The notes below the pieces were generated by a model that had not been told where the DNA came from, made no database searches, and was given only the letters and a program-made list of their open reading frames with translations. The translations under genes and the position numbers were made by a program. From Altibacter sp. HG106 (GTDB lineage Bacteria > Bacteroidota > Bacteroidia > Flavobacteriales > Flavobacteriaceae), in the NCBI RefSeq assembly GCF_028561755.1, contig NZ_JAQQTD010000009.1, forward strand, positions 1 to 64,000: a DNA stretch of 64,000 bases, given 5' to 3'. Numbering within the stretch: the stretch's first letter is position 1; each line of letters begins with the position of its first letter. Positions 16,781 to 25,605 of this stretch are shown here, piece by piece.

Positions 16781-17071
16781 ATGTCGAATCCTTTAAAAAT
16801 CAAGATATCTATTGCAGATCGCGTGTATCCGCTCACCATTCAACCCGAACAAGAGGAAGGGCTGCGGAAGGCCGCCAAGAAGATAGATGCAATGATTCAA
16901 CGATTTGAAAAAAGTTATGCCGTGCGCGACAAACAAGATGTACTGGCCATGAGTGCCTTACAGTTTGCGGCGCAGGTAGAACAAAAAGGAATTGACAACG
17001 AAAATGAGCAGGAACAGATCAAATCGCAATTAGAAGCGTTAAATCAAGTACTGCAGGAACATTTATCGTAA
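16781..17071 (+). CDS. zapA: Cell division protein ZapA
   Basis: A 96-residue ZapA. The N-terminal beta-strand region (K-I-K-I-S-I-A-D-R-V-Y-P-L-T) and the R-K-A-A-K-K-I-D segment near 30 lead into a long C-terminal coiled coil (about 45-93) that forms the tetramer stalk. It bundles FtsZ filaments at the division site. The next element downstream is a 6S RNA-like gene, the same zapA-then-6S order found in E. coli. Confidence 0.88.
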   Translation: MSNPLKIKISIADRVYPLTIQPEQEEGLRKAAKKIDAMIQRFEKSYAVRDKQDVLAMSALQFAAQVEQKGIDNENEQEQIKSQLEALNQVLQEHLS

Positions 17072-17098
17072 CGTTCTTTAAAATAACATAAGGTTACT

Positions 17099-17257
17099 GC
17101 CTACATTAATACACATTTGGTAAACTCAACACGAATTCTTTAAAAAGGGTGAGTTTAAGCTGTAAAAGCGAGCCGTCTTTGAGCGGATACTTGACCAGTT
17201 TGTTAGCCCTAAACTTGTTTTTAAGGAGTTTAATCAAAATCAGCTATTAATGTAGGC
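17099..17257 (+). ncRNA. ssrS: 6S RNA (6S-Flavo type), putative
   Basis: The zapA-rny gap holds a ~159-nt element closed by a perfect 12-bp stem (17099-17110 with 17246-17257) and followed by a T7 run. A second helix of 8 perfect pairs (TAAACTCA at 17121-17128, TGAGTTTA at 17150-17157) lies inside. Length, closing stem and location after zapA fit the 6S RNA of Flavobacteriia, which sequesters housekeeping RNA polymerase in stationary phase. No consensus promoter is seen just upstream, so it may be processed from the zapA transcript. The central open bubble was not folded computationally. Confidence 0.68.
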
Positions 17258-17284
17258 TTTTTTTATACATCAAAGCGAAGTAAT

Positions 17285-18850
17285 ATGGAGAGTATAATTA
17301 CCATTATAATAGCAGGCATCGCGGGTATTGGCGTGGGATTTCTCATTGCGAAACTCCTGGAGAGAAACCGGGCGTCGCATATGTTGAAAACCGCTAGAAA
17401 ATCGGCAGCGTCCATTATAAAAGAGGCAAATGTTGAGGCCGAATCGATCAAAAAAGATAAAATTCTACAGGCGAAAGAAAAGTTCCTGGAACTAAAAGCC
17501 GAGCACGAAAAGGTGATCATGAATCGCGATAAGAAGATTTCCGATAGTGAGAAACGCACTCGGGATAAGGAATCGCAGGTTTCTAGCGAATTGTCAAAAA
17601 ATAAAAAGCTCAACGCGGCACTCGAAAAGAAGCAGTCAGAATATGACGAACGCATCGCCGTGTTAGATAAACGCCAACAAGAAGTAGAGCGCCTACATCG
17701 CAGTCAGATTGAACAATTAGAAGTTATTTCTAGTCTTTCCGCAGAAGATGCAAAATCACAACTCGTGGAAAGCTTAAAGGAAGAGGCGAAGACAGACGCC
17801 ATGGCCTTCGTTCAAACCTCTCTGGAAGAAGCGAAAATGACAGCGCAACAGGAAGCCAAAAAGATCGTAATTAACGCGATTCAACGTATTGGGACGGAAG
17901 AAGCGATCGATAACTGCGTTTCTGTTTTTAACTTAGAAAGTGACGACGTAAAAGGTCGCATAATAGGTCGCGAAGGGCGCAATATTCGCGCTATTGAAGC
18001 GGCCACAGGTGTCGAGATCATTGTAGACGATACTCCGGAAGCCATTATCTTGTCATGCTTTGATTCGGTACGTCGGGAAATCGCCAGACTTTCATTGCAC
18101 AAACTTGTGACCGATGGACGTATTCACCCGGCTCGTATTGAAGAGGTAGTACGTAAAACGACCAAACAAATTGAAGAGGAAATTCTGGAAGTTGGGAAGC
18201 GAACGGTAATCGATCTGGGTATCCACGGACTCCATCCCGAACTCATAAAAGCGGTGGGGCGGATGCGTTATCGCTCTTCCTACGGTCAAAACCTATTGCA
18301 TCACTCCCGTGAAGTAGCGCGCCTTTGTGGTGTGATGGCCTCGGAACTCGGACTCAATGCCAAGCTGGCCAAACGGGCTGGATTGCTGCACGACATTGGG
18401 AAAGTACCGGAAACTGAAACAGAAACGCCTCACGCCATTCTGGGAATGCAGTGGGCAGAGAAATATGGTGAAAAGCCCGACGTTTGCAATGCTATTGGTG
18501 CGCACCACGATGAGATTGAAATGAATAACCTCTTATCACCTATCATTCAGGTGTGTGATGCCATTAGCGGTGCACGCCCCGGTGCTCGTCGACAAGTGTT
18601 AGACTCCTATATTCAGCGCTTAAAAGATCTAGAGGCAATCGCCTTTGGATTCAACGGAGTGAATAAGGCATACGCCATCCAAGCCGGTCGCGAACTGCGA
18701 GTGATTGTAGAAAGTGAGAAGGTAAGCGATGAAAAAGCGTCTCAACTTTCTTTCGAGATCTCACAAAAGATTCAAACCGATATGACCTATCCAGGCCAAG
18801 TGAAGGTAACGGTAATCAGGGAAACAAGAGCCGTTAATATCGCCAAATAA
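17285..18850 (+). CDS. rny: Ribonuclease Y
   Basis: A 521-residue membrane-anchored endoribonuclease that starts mRNA decay. It has an N-terminal transmembrane helix (about 3-24), a long charged coiled coil (about 30-200), a KH domain with [10 protein letters not shown] near 225, and an HD domain with H-H-S-R-E near 340 and H-D-I-G-K near 370. It ends in the usual V-I-R-E-T-R-A. The length matches typical RNase Y. It follows the 6S RNA-like element by 27 bp and ends at a strong terminator. Confidence 0.95.
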   Translation: MESIITIIIAGIAGIGVGFLIAKLLERNRASHMLKTARKSAASIIKEANVEAESIKKDKILQAKEKFLELKAEHEKVIMNRDKKISDSEKRTRDKESQVSSELSKNKKLNAALEKKQSEYDERIAVLDKRQQEVERLHRSQIEQLEVISSLSAEDAKSQLVESLKEEAKTDAMAFVQTSLEEAKMTAQQEAKKIVINAIQRIGTEEAIDNCVSVFNLESDDVKGRIIGREGRNIRAIEAATGVEIIVDDTPEAIILSCFDSVRREIARLSLHKLVTDGRIHPARIEEVVRKTTKQIEEEILEVGKRTVIDLGIHGLHPELIKAVGRMRYRSSYGQNLLHHSREVARLCGVMASELGLNAKLAKRAGLLHDIGKVPETETETPHAILGMQWAEKYGEKPDVCNAIGAHHDEIEMNNLLSPIIQVCDAISGARPGARRQVLDSYIQRLKDLEAIAFGFNGVNKAYAIQAGRELRVIVESEKVSDEKASQLSFEISQKIQTDMTYPGQVKVTVIRETRAVNIAK

Positions 18851-18878
18851 AAAAAGCCTCCATCTGGAGGCTTTTTTA
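18851..18878. terminator. Intrinsic terminator after rny
   Basis: GCCTCC (18856-18861) and GGAGGC (18866-18871) form a stem with an ATCT loop, flanked by A5 and T6. It also serves the convergent aldo/keto reductase gene. Confidence 0.85.
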
Positions 18879-18893
18879 TATCCCAGCGTATGA

Positions 18894-19841
18894 TTATTCA
18901 TCATAAATATTGTCGTATCCCTTCTTGGGTTCTTCAAAGAACTTTCCGGTAATGAATCGAAAATTGGTATCAAGTTCGGTGATCAGCTGCATATCGTCAT
19001 CATCCAGTTCAATTCGCGCCGCCTGAAAATTAGCTATGATGTGCTCTTTGGAAGTCGCTTTCGGAATTACCGCCGTACCTCGTTGTGTTTGCCAATTAAT
19101 CAACACTTGTGCGGGAGTGGCATTGTGTTTCTTTGCGATGTTCTTTATTTCTGAAAGTTCCATCAAACTGGGTTCCTCCTCAGCTTTCATGTCGTCCGAA
19201 CGATCTCCAGAGCCTAACGGAGAATAGCCTGTGACGAAAATTCCTTGTTCGTTGCAATAATCTACTAACTCTGGTTGCTGAAGCAGAGGATGCATTTCTA
19301 CTTGATTCATTTCAGGTTTAATACTGGCTTTCTCTACCAAGGAAGCTAATTTCTTCTTACTGAAATTCGAGACACCTATGTGTCGCGCCAGCCCTTCTTT
19401 TTTTACTTCTTCCATCTGTGCCCAGGTTTCGCTGATGGGGCATTCTTCAGGAGAAAGATAATCTTCTGGTTTTCTGGGGAAATGAACGCCGGGCTTCAAC
19501 GCCACAGGCCAATGAATCAGGTATAGATCTAGGTAGTCTAATTTTAATTTTTTTAACGAATCTTCAATAGCCGGAATTACATACCCCTTTTGATGAGCAT
19601 CATTCCACAGTTTAGAAGTGACAAAGACATCCTCTCGATGAATGTCTCCCTCCGCAAAGACTTCCGCCAGGGCGTCTCCGATTTCTTCTTCATTACCGTA
19701 AATGGCCGCCGTGTCAATATGACGAAATCCAGCATACAAAGCTTCTTTAACGGCGTTTTTTACCGCGTTTCCTTTGTTTTTCCACGTACCCAGGCCAATA
19801 GCGTGTACGGTATCATTATTATCGAATTGTAAGGTTTTCAT
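18894..19841 (-). CDS. Aldo/keto reductase
   Basis: A 315-residue NADPH-dependent TIM-barrel oxidoreductase. Catalytic tetrad segments are visible: D-T-A-A-I-Y-G-N-E (Asp/Tyr, about 43-51), V-T-S-K-L-W (Lys, about 79) and Y-L-I-H-W-P (His, about 112). The nucleotide-binding I-P-K-A-T-S motif is near the C-terminus. It resembles aldehyde-reductase-type AKRs; the physiological substrate is unknown. It stands alone between the rny terminator and xerD. Confidence 0.9.
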   Translation of the reverse strand: MKTLQFDNNDTVHAIGLGTWKNKGNAVKNAVKEALYAGFRHIDTAAIYGNEEEIGDALAEVFAEGDIHREDVFVTSKLWNDAHQKGYVIPAIEDSLKKLKLDYLDLYLIHWPVALKPGVHFPRKPEDYLSPEECPISETWAQMEEVKKEGLARHIGVSNFSKKKLASLVEKASIKPEMNQVEMHPLLQQPELVDYCNEQGIFVTGYSPLGSGDRSDDMKAEEEPSLMELSEIKNIAKKHNATPAQVLINWQTQRGTAVIPKATSKEHIIANFQAARIELDDDDMQLITELDTNFRFITGKFFEEPKKGYDNIYDE

Positions 19842-19921
19842 TTTTTTGATTTTCAGTTATACCTTTGAAATTATGAAACCCTGATTATTCCTGAAAGAAA
19901 TTGCGGCTGTTTAGCTTATAT

Positions 19922-20824
19922 TTAACCCTTTCGTCTTGGGTGGAATTGCTGTAAAACCTTGGTAAGATGCGACGTGTCAATGTGGGTGTAGATTTCGGTA
20001 GTGGTGATGCTCTCGTGCCCCAGCATCTGTTGAATGGCTCTTAAATCGGCTCCATTTTCAAGTAGGTGGGTGGCGAAGGAATGGCGAAAGGTATGCGGAC
20101 TCACATTCTTCTCTAGTCCGGCTTTTTCCGCAGCTCGCTTTACTATGGTGAAAATCATCGCTCGGGTAAGACCTTTTCCGCGTCGATTGAGAAATAAGGT
20201 GTCTTGAAATTCACGAGGGATGGTTTGATGGTTGCGAGCCTCGTTTTTATATACATTTATATATTTCATAGTGGTAATACCTATGGGAACCAGACGCTGC
20301 TTATTACCTTTCCCCAACACCTGAATAAAGCCTTCGTCAAAATATAAATCTGATATTCGGAGGCTTACTAATTCAGACACTCGCAGTCCGCAACCATACA
20401 GTGTTTCTAACATGGCGCGATTTCGTTCTCCTTGGGGTTTGCTGAGATCTATTGTGTTTATAAGGCGATCTATTTCTGAAGTCGATAAGGTATCGGGAAG
20501 TTTCCTCCCTAATTTCGGCCCTTCCAGCAATTCCATAGGGTTGGTGTCGCGATAGCCTTCAAAATTGAGAAAGCTAAAAAAGCCGCGTAAGCTGGAAAGG
20601 TATCGGTTTTGTGTTGACCGACTAATCTCCTTGGCGCAGGCATAGAGATATTCTTGTAGGGTATTTTCTGAAATAGCAACCGGTGATTCCTGAATATCAT
20701 GAGCGTCAAGCCAATCCATAAGCTTTTCAATATCAAAGGTGTAATTGTCGATGGTATTTCTTGAAAGTCCGCGTTCCATCCTAAGATACTGCGTATACTC
20801 CTGAAGCATTTGTGACCATTTCAT
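19922..20824 (-). CDS. xerD: Site-specific tyrosine recombinase XerD
   Basis: A 300-residue chromosome-dimer-resolution recombinase. The N-terminal SAM-like core-binding domain spans about 1-85 and the catalytic domain about 105-295. The catalytic set is complete: R148 (G-L-R-V-S-E), K172 (G-K-G-N-K), H244-x2-R247 (H-T-F-R-H), H270 (L-G-H) and nucleophile Y279 (I-Y-T-H). Length and sequence fit housekeeping XerD rather than an element integrase, and no element borders are visible nearby. It is divergent from the first of four outer-membrane barrel genes. Confidence 0.93.
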   Translation of the reverse strand: MKWSQMLQEYTQYLRMERGLSRNTIDNYTFDIEKLMDWLDAHDIQESPVAISENTLQEYLYACAKEISRSTQNRYLSSLRGFFSFLNFEGYRDTNPMELLEGPKLGRKLPDTLSTSEIDRLINTIDLSKPQGERNRAMLETLYGCGLRVSELVSLRISDLYFDEGFIQVLGKGNKQRLVPIGITTMKYINVYKNEARNHQTIPREFQDTLFLNRRGKGLTRAMIFTIVKRAAEKAGLEKNVSPHTFRHSFATHLLENGADLRAIQQMLGHESITTTEIYTHIDTSHLTKVLQQFHPRRKG

Positions 20825-20938
20825 AATGCTATATTAGCTTTTTCAGCAAGCAAAAAAAAGGGAATTCAAAGAATATCCTACAGAAGATTGTCGTTTATCA
20901 TGTATCTTTAAGTAATATAACGCACAAAAAATTTCATT

Positions 20939-21493
20939 ATGAAACAACTATGTATTGCCATTTGTATGCTATTCGCGCTAACATCGCTACAAGCTCAGGG
21001 CTTGGATCTAGGAGTAAAGGCCGGGGTCAATTTTTCGAACGTGACCGATGCCAGCGGTTTTGATAACAAGACCGGATTTGTAGTAGGAGCCTTTGTAGGC
21101 GGAAAGTTTAACGACAATGTAGGAATGCAGGCAGATGTTCTCTTCTCGCAACAGGGAGCTGAATTGGACGCCGGTAATTTTGACCTTGATTATGTGAATA
21201 TTCCAATCGTATTAAAATTGTACATCGCAAAAGGGTTTCACGCGCAGATTGGGCCGCAATTTGGTGTTTTGATCAACGATGACACGCAAACGGGCGCCGG
21301 GGAGGTTGTGAACGATATTGCTACCAACAATTTTGATTTTTCAGGAGTGGTAGGCTTAGGATTAGATATTCCACTAGGATTACGCCTGGAAGGACGTTAT
21401 AATTTCGGAATCAACTCAATTTCAGAAGAATCCTTTTTCGACGACAGTAATAACAGCGTGTTTACCCTTTCTCTGGGATATTCATTTTTATGA
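20939..21493 (+). CDS. Outer-membrane beta-barrel protein (porin family, PF13568-like) 1
   Basis: A 184-residue protein with a signal peptide ending L-Q-A-Q (about 20), then the typical G-x-K-A-G-V-N-F-S-N-V opening of the Bacteroidota outer-membrane barrel family. Alternating strands end in F-T-L-S-L-G-Y-S-F-L. Eight-stranded barrels of this type are common; specific functions are unknown. It is the first of four related genes between xerD and aroQ and is closest in sequence to the next one. Confidence 0.85.
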   Translation: MKQLCIAICMLFALTSLQAQGLDLGVKAGVNFSNVTDASGFDNKTGFVVGAFVGGKFNDNVGMQADVLFSQQGAELDAGNFDLDYVNIPIVLKLYIAKGFHAQIGPQFGVLINDDTQTGAGEVVNDIATNNFDFSGVVGLGLDIPLGLRLEGRYNFGINSISEESFFDDSNNSVFTLSLGYSFL

Positions 21494-21546
21494 TTGTTTA
21501 AGGAAGTTATAAGGTTTCCTTGGGAAAAAGCTATGTAAACACTTTC

Positions 21547-21554
21547 TAGTTTTG
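21547..21554 (+). promoter_or_regulatory. Putative -7 element (TAGTTTTG) of barrel gene 2
   Basis: An exact TAnnTTTG octamer 22 nt before the ATG at 21577. A TTG occurs upstream, but at 24 bp spacing, longer than usual. Confidence 0.4.
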
Positions 21555-21576
21555 AGCAAACTTTAAAACAACTCTT

Positions 21577-22221
21577 ATGAAAAAGTATGTGTTATTAGTG
21601 GCAACCCTTTTGACCTTAGGTGGAACTACAGCCATTGCTCAAGATGTGAAACTAGGAGCGAAGGCGGGTGTTAATTTTGCTAAAATTTCGGGTGAAGCGG
21701 TGGAAGATGCCGATGGACGAACCGGGTTTCATCTTGGTTTTGTAGCAGAAATCCCACTGTCTGAGCGCTTTGCCATTCAGCCTGAATTGGTATACTCGCA
21801 ACAAGGACTTCAATCAAAGGATACATTTGACGGAACAGAATTCGAAACAAAACTTAAGTTAGATTACTTAAATGTTCCAGTTATGGCCAAATTTTACTTG
21901 GTCGACGGACTAAGTATTGAAGCGGGACCTCAGTTTGGATTTAATATTAACGCCAAACAAGAAACTGAAATTAGCGGTGGTGACGGCGACGGAGATTTCG
22001 ATATTACCGGAGAAGAAGACCTCAAGGACGAGGTGTCTGGATTCGATCTTGGAATTGGCGGTGGCTTGGCCTACCAGTTAGATAATGGACTTTTCTTTCA
22101 AGGACGCTATATCTATGGGTTAAGCAACATACCAGAAGATGTGGATGATGCCCAAGGAGAAGACGTAGAAGATGATGCGGTGAACTCAGTACTTTCCCTT
22201 TCAGTAGGATTTAAGTTCTAA
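21577..22221 (+). CDS. Outer-membrane beta-barrel protein (porin family) 2
   Basis: A 214-residue paralogue of the preceding gene: signal peptide ending A-I-A-Q, then L-G-A-K-A-G-V-N-F-A-K-I, a middle L-D-Y-L-N-V-P-V-M-A-K-F strand pair, and a C-terminal V-L-S-L-S-V-G-F-K-F. Two acidic loops, G-G-D-G-D-G-D-F-D near 130 and a D-D/E-D run near 185-200, are longer than in the neighbour and could bind cations. It has its own -7 box and a UUCG-loop terminator. Confidence 0.85.
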   Translation: MKKYVLLVATLLTLGGTTAIAQDVKLGAKAGVNFAKISGEAVEDADGRTGFHLGFVAEIPLSERFAIQPELVYSQQGLQSKDTFDGTEFETKLKLDYLNVPVMAKFYLVDGLSIEAGPQFGFNINAKQETEISGGDGDGDFDITGEEDLKDEVSGFDLGIGGGLAYQLDNGLFFQGRYIYGLSNIPEDVDDAQGEDVEDDAVNSVLSLSVGFKF

Positions 22222-22246
22222 TCAGACTTTTTATACAATAATAAAT

Positions 22247-22275
22247 AACAGGGCCTTCGGGCCCTGTTATTATTT
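22247..22275. terminator. Intrinsic terminator with UUCG tetraloop
   Basis: A 9-bp perfect stem (AACAGGGCC at 22247-22255, GGCCCTGTT at 22260-22268) is closed by the stable C(TTCG)G tetraloop and followed by a T-rich tail. Confidence 0.85.
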
Positions 22276-22358
22276 CTGTTTATAAGTACGGCAGATGCCC
22301 TAGAAGCAGCTAAATAAATTTTTGTACTTTACTATTCTATTAACCAAACCTTTTAAAG

Positions 22359-22856
22359 ATGAAAAAATTAGTACTAGTTGGCTTATTTGCCGTATTCGCG
22401 ATGGGGATGACCCAAGCGCAGAATCAATTTAGAGTGGGTGCTCAGGGAGGTGTTCCTTTAGGTGATGCAGACGACTTTACCGTGTTTGCTATCGCTGTTG
22501 AACTTGGGTATTTGTTCGAAATTAATGACAATTTTCAAGTTGGGCCTTCTGCTGGTGTTCAGCATTATTTTGGCGACGACCTTGTCTTTGCCGGAGTAAC
22601 GGTAGAGGCAGATGATGAAACCTTTCTGCCTATTTCTGGTACGGCTCGATTTAGTCCCGTAGAAAACTTTTGGTTCGGTGCGGATATAGGGTATGCTGTT
22701 GGTTTAAGCGATGGTAATGACGGAGGTATTTATTATAAACCTCATGCACTATATGATTTTGGACCTCTGGCTGCAACCTTAGGATATTCGGGTATCGCCA
22801 ATGATGGATTTACGGTGGGTGCTCTGCTTTTCGGAGTTGAATTTGGCTTTGACTAA
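22359..22856 (+). CDS. Outer-membrane beta-barrel protein 3
   Basis: A 165-residue exported protein with a signal peptide ending T-Q-A-Q (about 20). The mature part shows short amphipathic strands (Q-F-R-V-G-A-Q-G-G, F-W-F-G-A-D-I-G-Y-A) and ends in G-V-E-F-G-F-D. It is more distant from the other three barrels but has the same length class and topology. No function can be assigned. A strong terminator lies 24 bp downstream. Confidence 0.8.
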   Translation: MKKLVLVGLFAVFAMGMTQAQNQFRVGAQGGVPLGDADDFTVFAIAVELGYLFEINDNFQVGPSAGVQHYFGDDLVFAGVTVEADDETFLPISGTARFSPVENFWFGADIGYAVGLSDGNDGGIYYKPHALYDFGPLAATLGYSGIANDGFTVGALLFGVEFGFD

Positions 22857-22880
22857 ATAACTACCAATACAACCGATAAA

Positions 22881-22908
22881 ACCGAGACCGATGGTCTCGG
22901 TTTTTTTG
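22881..22908 (+). terminator. Intrinsic terminator after barrel gene 3
   Basis: A 9-bp stem ACCGAGACC (22881-22889) / GGTCTCGGT (22893-22901) with a 3-nt loop, followed by T7. Confidence 0.88.
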
Positions 22909-23036
22909 TGCCCGTCTGAAATGTTAAATTTTTACTGATAAAAAATTCAAGTTCAATAAAATAAGAAATGGACTACAAAAATTATTTTGCTATCGTTATC
23001 AAATCGGGTTTATTTGTTGTGATTAACACGAATGTC

Positions 23037-23585
23037 ATGAAAAAACTACTGCTTCTCTTCTTATTCAGTGTATTTTTTAGTTTAGGATCGTTCGCACAAA
23101 CACAATTCGGTTTTAAAGCAGGTTACAATAATTTCACTTCGTTTATTGAATCTGACGGAATAAAATTTACCGAAAGCTCCCCCGGGGTGTATGCTGGGTT
23201 TTTAGCTGATATTACAGTTTCGGAAAATTTTCATTTACAACCTGAAGCCATTTATAGTCATATATTTCCTAATCAAGGAGATGCATATCAGTCTATTTAT
23301 ATTCCCGTACTTGGAAAATATTATATAGCAGAATCTGGTTTTCATTTAATGGCAGGACCGCAAGCACATTGGCGCCTCGAACTCGATACAGAGGTTTTTA
23401 ATGCCATCGGAATAGATGCTATCTTTGGCGCTGGTTTTGACATCACGAAACATTTTTTTGCAGAGATTCGTTATGGTTTCGAACTTACTAATAGATTCAA
23501 AGATGATGTATTAAGCGTTCAAGGAACTTCTCTTGCTAAGCTTCGAGCAAGAACGCTCCAAATAGGTGTGGGATACAAACTGTAA
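23037..23585 (+). CDS. Outer-membrane beta-barrel protein 4
   Basis: A 182-residue porin-family barrel. The ATG at 23037 (M-K-K-L-L-L-L-F) gives a standard signal peptide ending S-F-A-Q; an in-frame ATG 69 bp upstream would bury it and is rejected. The mature protein starts F-G-F-K-A-G-Y-N-N-F and ends L-Q-I-G-V-G-Y-K-L. It shares the strand pattern of barrels 1 and 2 (L-Q-P-E-A-I-Y-S, Y-I-P-V-L-G-K-Y-Y). It lies 43 bp before aroQ with no obvious terminator between, so aroQ could be cotranscribed. Confidence 0.83.
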   Translation: MKKLLLLFLFSVFFSLGSFAQTQFGFKAGYNNFTSFIESDGIKFTESSPGVYAGFLADITVSENFHLQPEAIYSHIFPNQGDAYQSIYIPVLGKYYIAESGFHLMAGPQAHWRLELDTEVFNAIGIDAIFGAGFDITKHFFAEIRYGFELTNRFKDDVLSVQGTSLAKLRARTLQIGVGYKL

Positions 23586-23628
23586 AGAGAAGAAAAGCTC
23601 TTCACTATATTTACAGTATCTTTAAAAC

Positions 23629-24057
23629 ATGAAACTCATCATCATCAACGGCCCCAACCTCAATCTCCTCGGAAAACGAGAAACCGACATTTACGGAGAA
23701 CTTTCTTTTGATGATTTCTTTTCAGAACTGCAATTCAAATTTAAAGAAGTGGAATTGGCCCATTTCCAGTCGAATATCGAAGGAGAACTCATTGATAAAC
23801 TACAAGAAGTTGGCTATTCTTATGACGGGATTATCTTAAACGCCGCTGCTTATACCCATACGTCTATTGGTATTGGGGACGCGGTTAAAGCGATTGAGAC
23901 GCCCGTGGTAGAAGTTCATATTTCGAACACCTTCCAACGAGAGGACTATCGGCACCAAAGCTATATTGCTCAAGGAGCCAAAGGGGTGATCGTGGGCTTC
24001 GGACTCCAAAGTTATGAGTTGGCCATACAAAGTTTTGTAGCACAGAAAAAGACATAA
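23629..24057 (+). CDS. aroQ: Type II 3-dehydroquinate dehydratase
   Basis: A 142-residue dodecameric dehydratase of the shikimate pathway. Signature N-terminus I-I-N-G-P-N-L-N-L-L-G-K-R-E; catalytic Tyr in the D-I-Y-G loop (about residue 23); I-L-N-A-A-A-Y-T-H-T-S near 75-84; catalytic His in V-E-V-H-I-S-N near 101; and R-E-D-Y-R-H-Q-S. The set is complete and the length is normal. Confidence 0.94.
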   Translation: MKLIIINGPNLNLLGKRETDIYGELSFDDFFSELQFKFKEVELAHFQSNIEGELIDKLQEVGYSYDGIILNAAAYTHTSIGIGDAVKAIETPVVEVHISNTFQREDYRHQSYIAQGAKGVIVGFGLQSYELAIQSFVAQKKT

Positions 24058-24059
24058 AA

Positions 24060-24086
24060 AAACCTCGGAGAATTCCGAGGTTTATT
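24060..24086. terminator. Bidirectional terminator between aroQ and lpdA
   Basis: AAACCTCGG (24060-24068) pairs with CCGAGGTTT (24075-24083) across an AGAATT loop, with A-rich and T-rich flanks. Confidence 0.82.
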
Positions 24087-24103
24087 GTTTCTATTTATAT
24101 CGA

Positions 24104-25480
24104 CTATAAGTGAATCACTTCGTCGTAGGCATCGGCAACCGCTTCCATTACCGCCTCACTCATGGTAGGGTGGGGGTGTACCGCTTTCAATACTTCGTGC
24201 CCTGTCGTTTCTAGTTTTCTACCTAAAACAGCTTCGGCGATCATATCGGTGACTCCGGCACCAATCATATGGCAACCTAACCATTCTCCGTACTTGGCAT
24301 CGAAGATCACTTTTACAAAACCGTCTTTTTTTCCGGCCGCACTGGCTTTTCCGCTGGCAGAGAATGGAAATTTCCCAACTTTAATATCGTACCCTGCCTC
24401 TTTGGCTTGTTTTTCTGTCATTCCTACGCTGGCGATTTCAGGCGTTGCATACGTACATCCGGGAATGTTTCCGTAATCGATAGGCTCTACATGCATACCT
24501 GCAATTTTTTCTACACAGGTAATTCCTTCCGCGGAAGCGACATGCGCTAAGGCCGGACCGGGAACTACGTCACCAATCGCATAATAACCGGGAATATTGG
24601 TTTGGTACCAATCATTCACTAAGATTTTTCCTTTATCGGTTACAATTCCTACCTCTTCGAGTCCGATGTTCTCTAAATTAGCACTAATTCCCACGGCGGA
24701 AAGGACCACTTCTGCCTCCAGCGTTTCTTCTCCTTTTTTTGTTTTGACCGTCGCTTTTACATTTTTCCCTGACGTATCCAAACGTTCCACCGAAGCATTG
24801 GTCATAACGTTGATGCCTGCCTTTTTGAACGAGCGCTCAAACTGTTTGGACACTTCTTCATCTTCTAAGGGAACCACGTTTGGAAGATACTCGACGATGG
24901 TTACTTCGGTCCCCATGGTATTGTAAAAATGCGCGAACTCTACTCCAATAGCCCCGCTTCCAACCACGATCATACTTTTGGGTTGCTTTTTTAAGCTCAT
25001 CGCTTCGCGATACCCAATCACTTTTTCACCGTCTTGTTTTAGATTCGGGAGTTCACGAGAGCGTGCTCCCGTCGCGATAATGATGTGGTCTGCGGAATAT
25101 TCTTTTCCGTCTACATCCACTTTCTTTCCGGGTTTAATTGTTCCGAAGCCTTCGATCACTTCAATCTTGTTCTTCTTCATTAAGAACTGAACCCCTTTGC
25201 TCATCCCGTCTGCAACACCACGGCTACGTTCTACCACTTTTGTAAAATCTTTATCTGCTTCTTTCACAGATAATCCGTAATCGGCTGCATGATTCAAATA
25301 ATCAAAAACTTCAGCACTTTTAAGCAAAGCCTTGGTAGGAATACATCCCCAATTGAGGCAGACGCCCCCCAGGCTTTCCTTTTCTACAATAGCGGTTTTA
25401 AACCCTAACTGAGAAGCTCTAATGGCCGTGACATATCCGCCCGGCCCGCTTCCTACAACAATGATATCGTATTTACTCAT
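24104..25480 (-). CDS. lpdA: Dihydrolipoyl dehydrogenase (E3)
   Basis: A 458-residue FAD/NAD flavoenzyme that reoxidises lipoamide of 2-oxoacid dehydrogenase and glycine-cleavage complexes. Visible: FAD-binding G-S-G-P-G-G-Y near 10, the redox disulfide C-L-N-W-G-C in G-G-V-C-L-N-W-G-C-I-P-T-K (about 41-46), NAD-binding G-S-G-A-I-G-V-E-F near 175, and the C-terminal catalytic H-P-H-P-T-M-S-E. No E1 or E2 gene is adjacent, so it probably serves several complexes from a stand-alone locus. Confidence 0.95.
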   Translation of the reverse strand: MSKYDIIVVGSGPGGYVTAIRASQLGFKTAIVEKESLGGVCLNWGCIPTKALLKSAEVFDYLNHAADYGLSVKEADKDFTKVVERSRGVADGMSKGVQFLMKKNKIEVIEGFGTIKPGKKVDVDGKEYSADHIIIATGARSRELPNLKQDGEKVIGYREAMSLKKQPKSMIVVGSGAIGVEFAHFYNTMGTEVTIVEYLPNVVPLEDEEVSKQFERSFKKAGINVMTNASVERLDTSGKNVKATVKTKKGEETLEAEVVLSAVGISANLENIGLEEVGIVTDKGKILVNDWYQTNIPGYYAIGDVVPGPALAHVASAEGITCVEKIAGMHVEPIDYGNIPGCTYATPEIASVGMTEKQAKEAGYDIKVGKFPFSASGKASAAGKKDGFVKVIFDAKYGEWLGCHMIGAGVTDMIAEAVLGRKLETTGHEVLKAVHPHPTMSEAVMEAVADAYDEVIHL

Positions 25481-25558
25481 GGTGTGATGTTTGTCTTTTC
25501 TTTGAGTGCACGAATTTACGAAATGTTCGCTGAATGGCGAAGGGTTCTTTACAACGAA

Positions 25559-25586
25559 AAAAGTACCTGCAAGGGCAGGTGCTTTT
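25559..25586 (-). terminator. Intrinsic terminator after the msrB pair
   Basis: A 12-bp stem with one G-T wobble (25559-25570 with 25575-25586), loop AAGG. Read on the minus strand it ends in a T6 tract, downstream of the cytosolic msrB. Confidence 0.8.
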
Positions 25587-25605
25587 CTGAATGATGTTGA
25601 TCAGC

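Noticed and set aside
19860-19867. TACCTTTG on the plus strand between the aldo/keto reductase gene and xerD
   Set aside because: Matches the -7 consensus but points into antisense of xerD, with no -33 box at the right distance; probably chance.
19922-20824. Tyrosine recombinase as a sign of an integrated element
   Set aside because: Length and motifs fit housekeeping XerD, flanking genes are core, and no attachment-site repeats were seen.
24162-25190. Several plus-strand reading frames opposite lpdA
   Set aside because: They are mirror frames of a clear dihydrolipoyl dehydrogenase gene and have no recognisable protein features.
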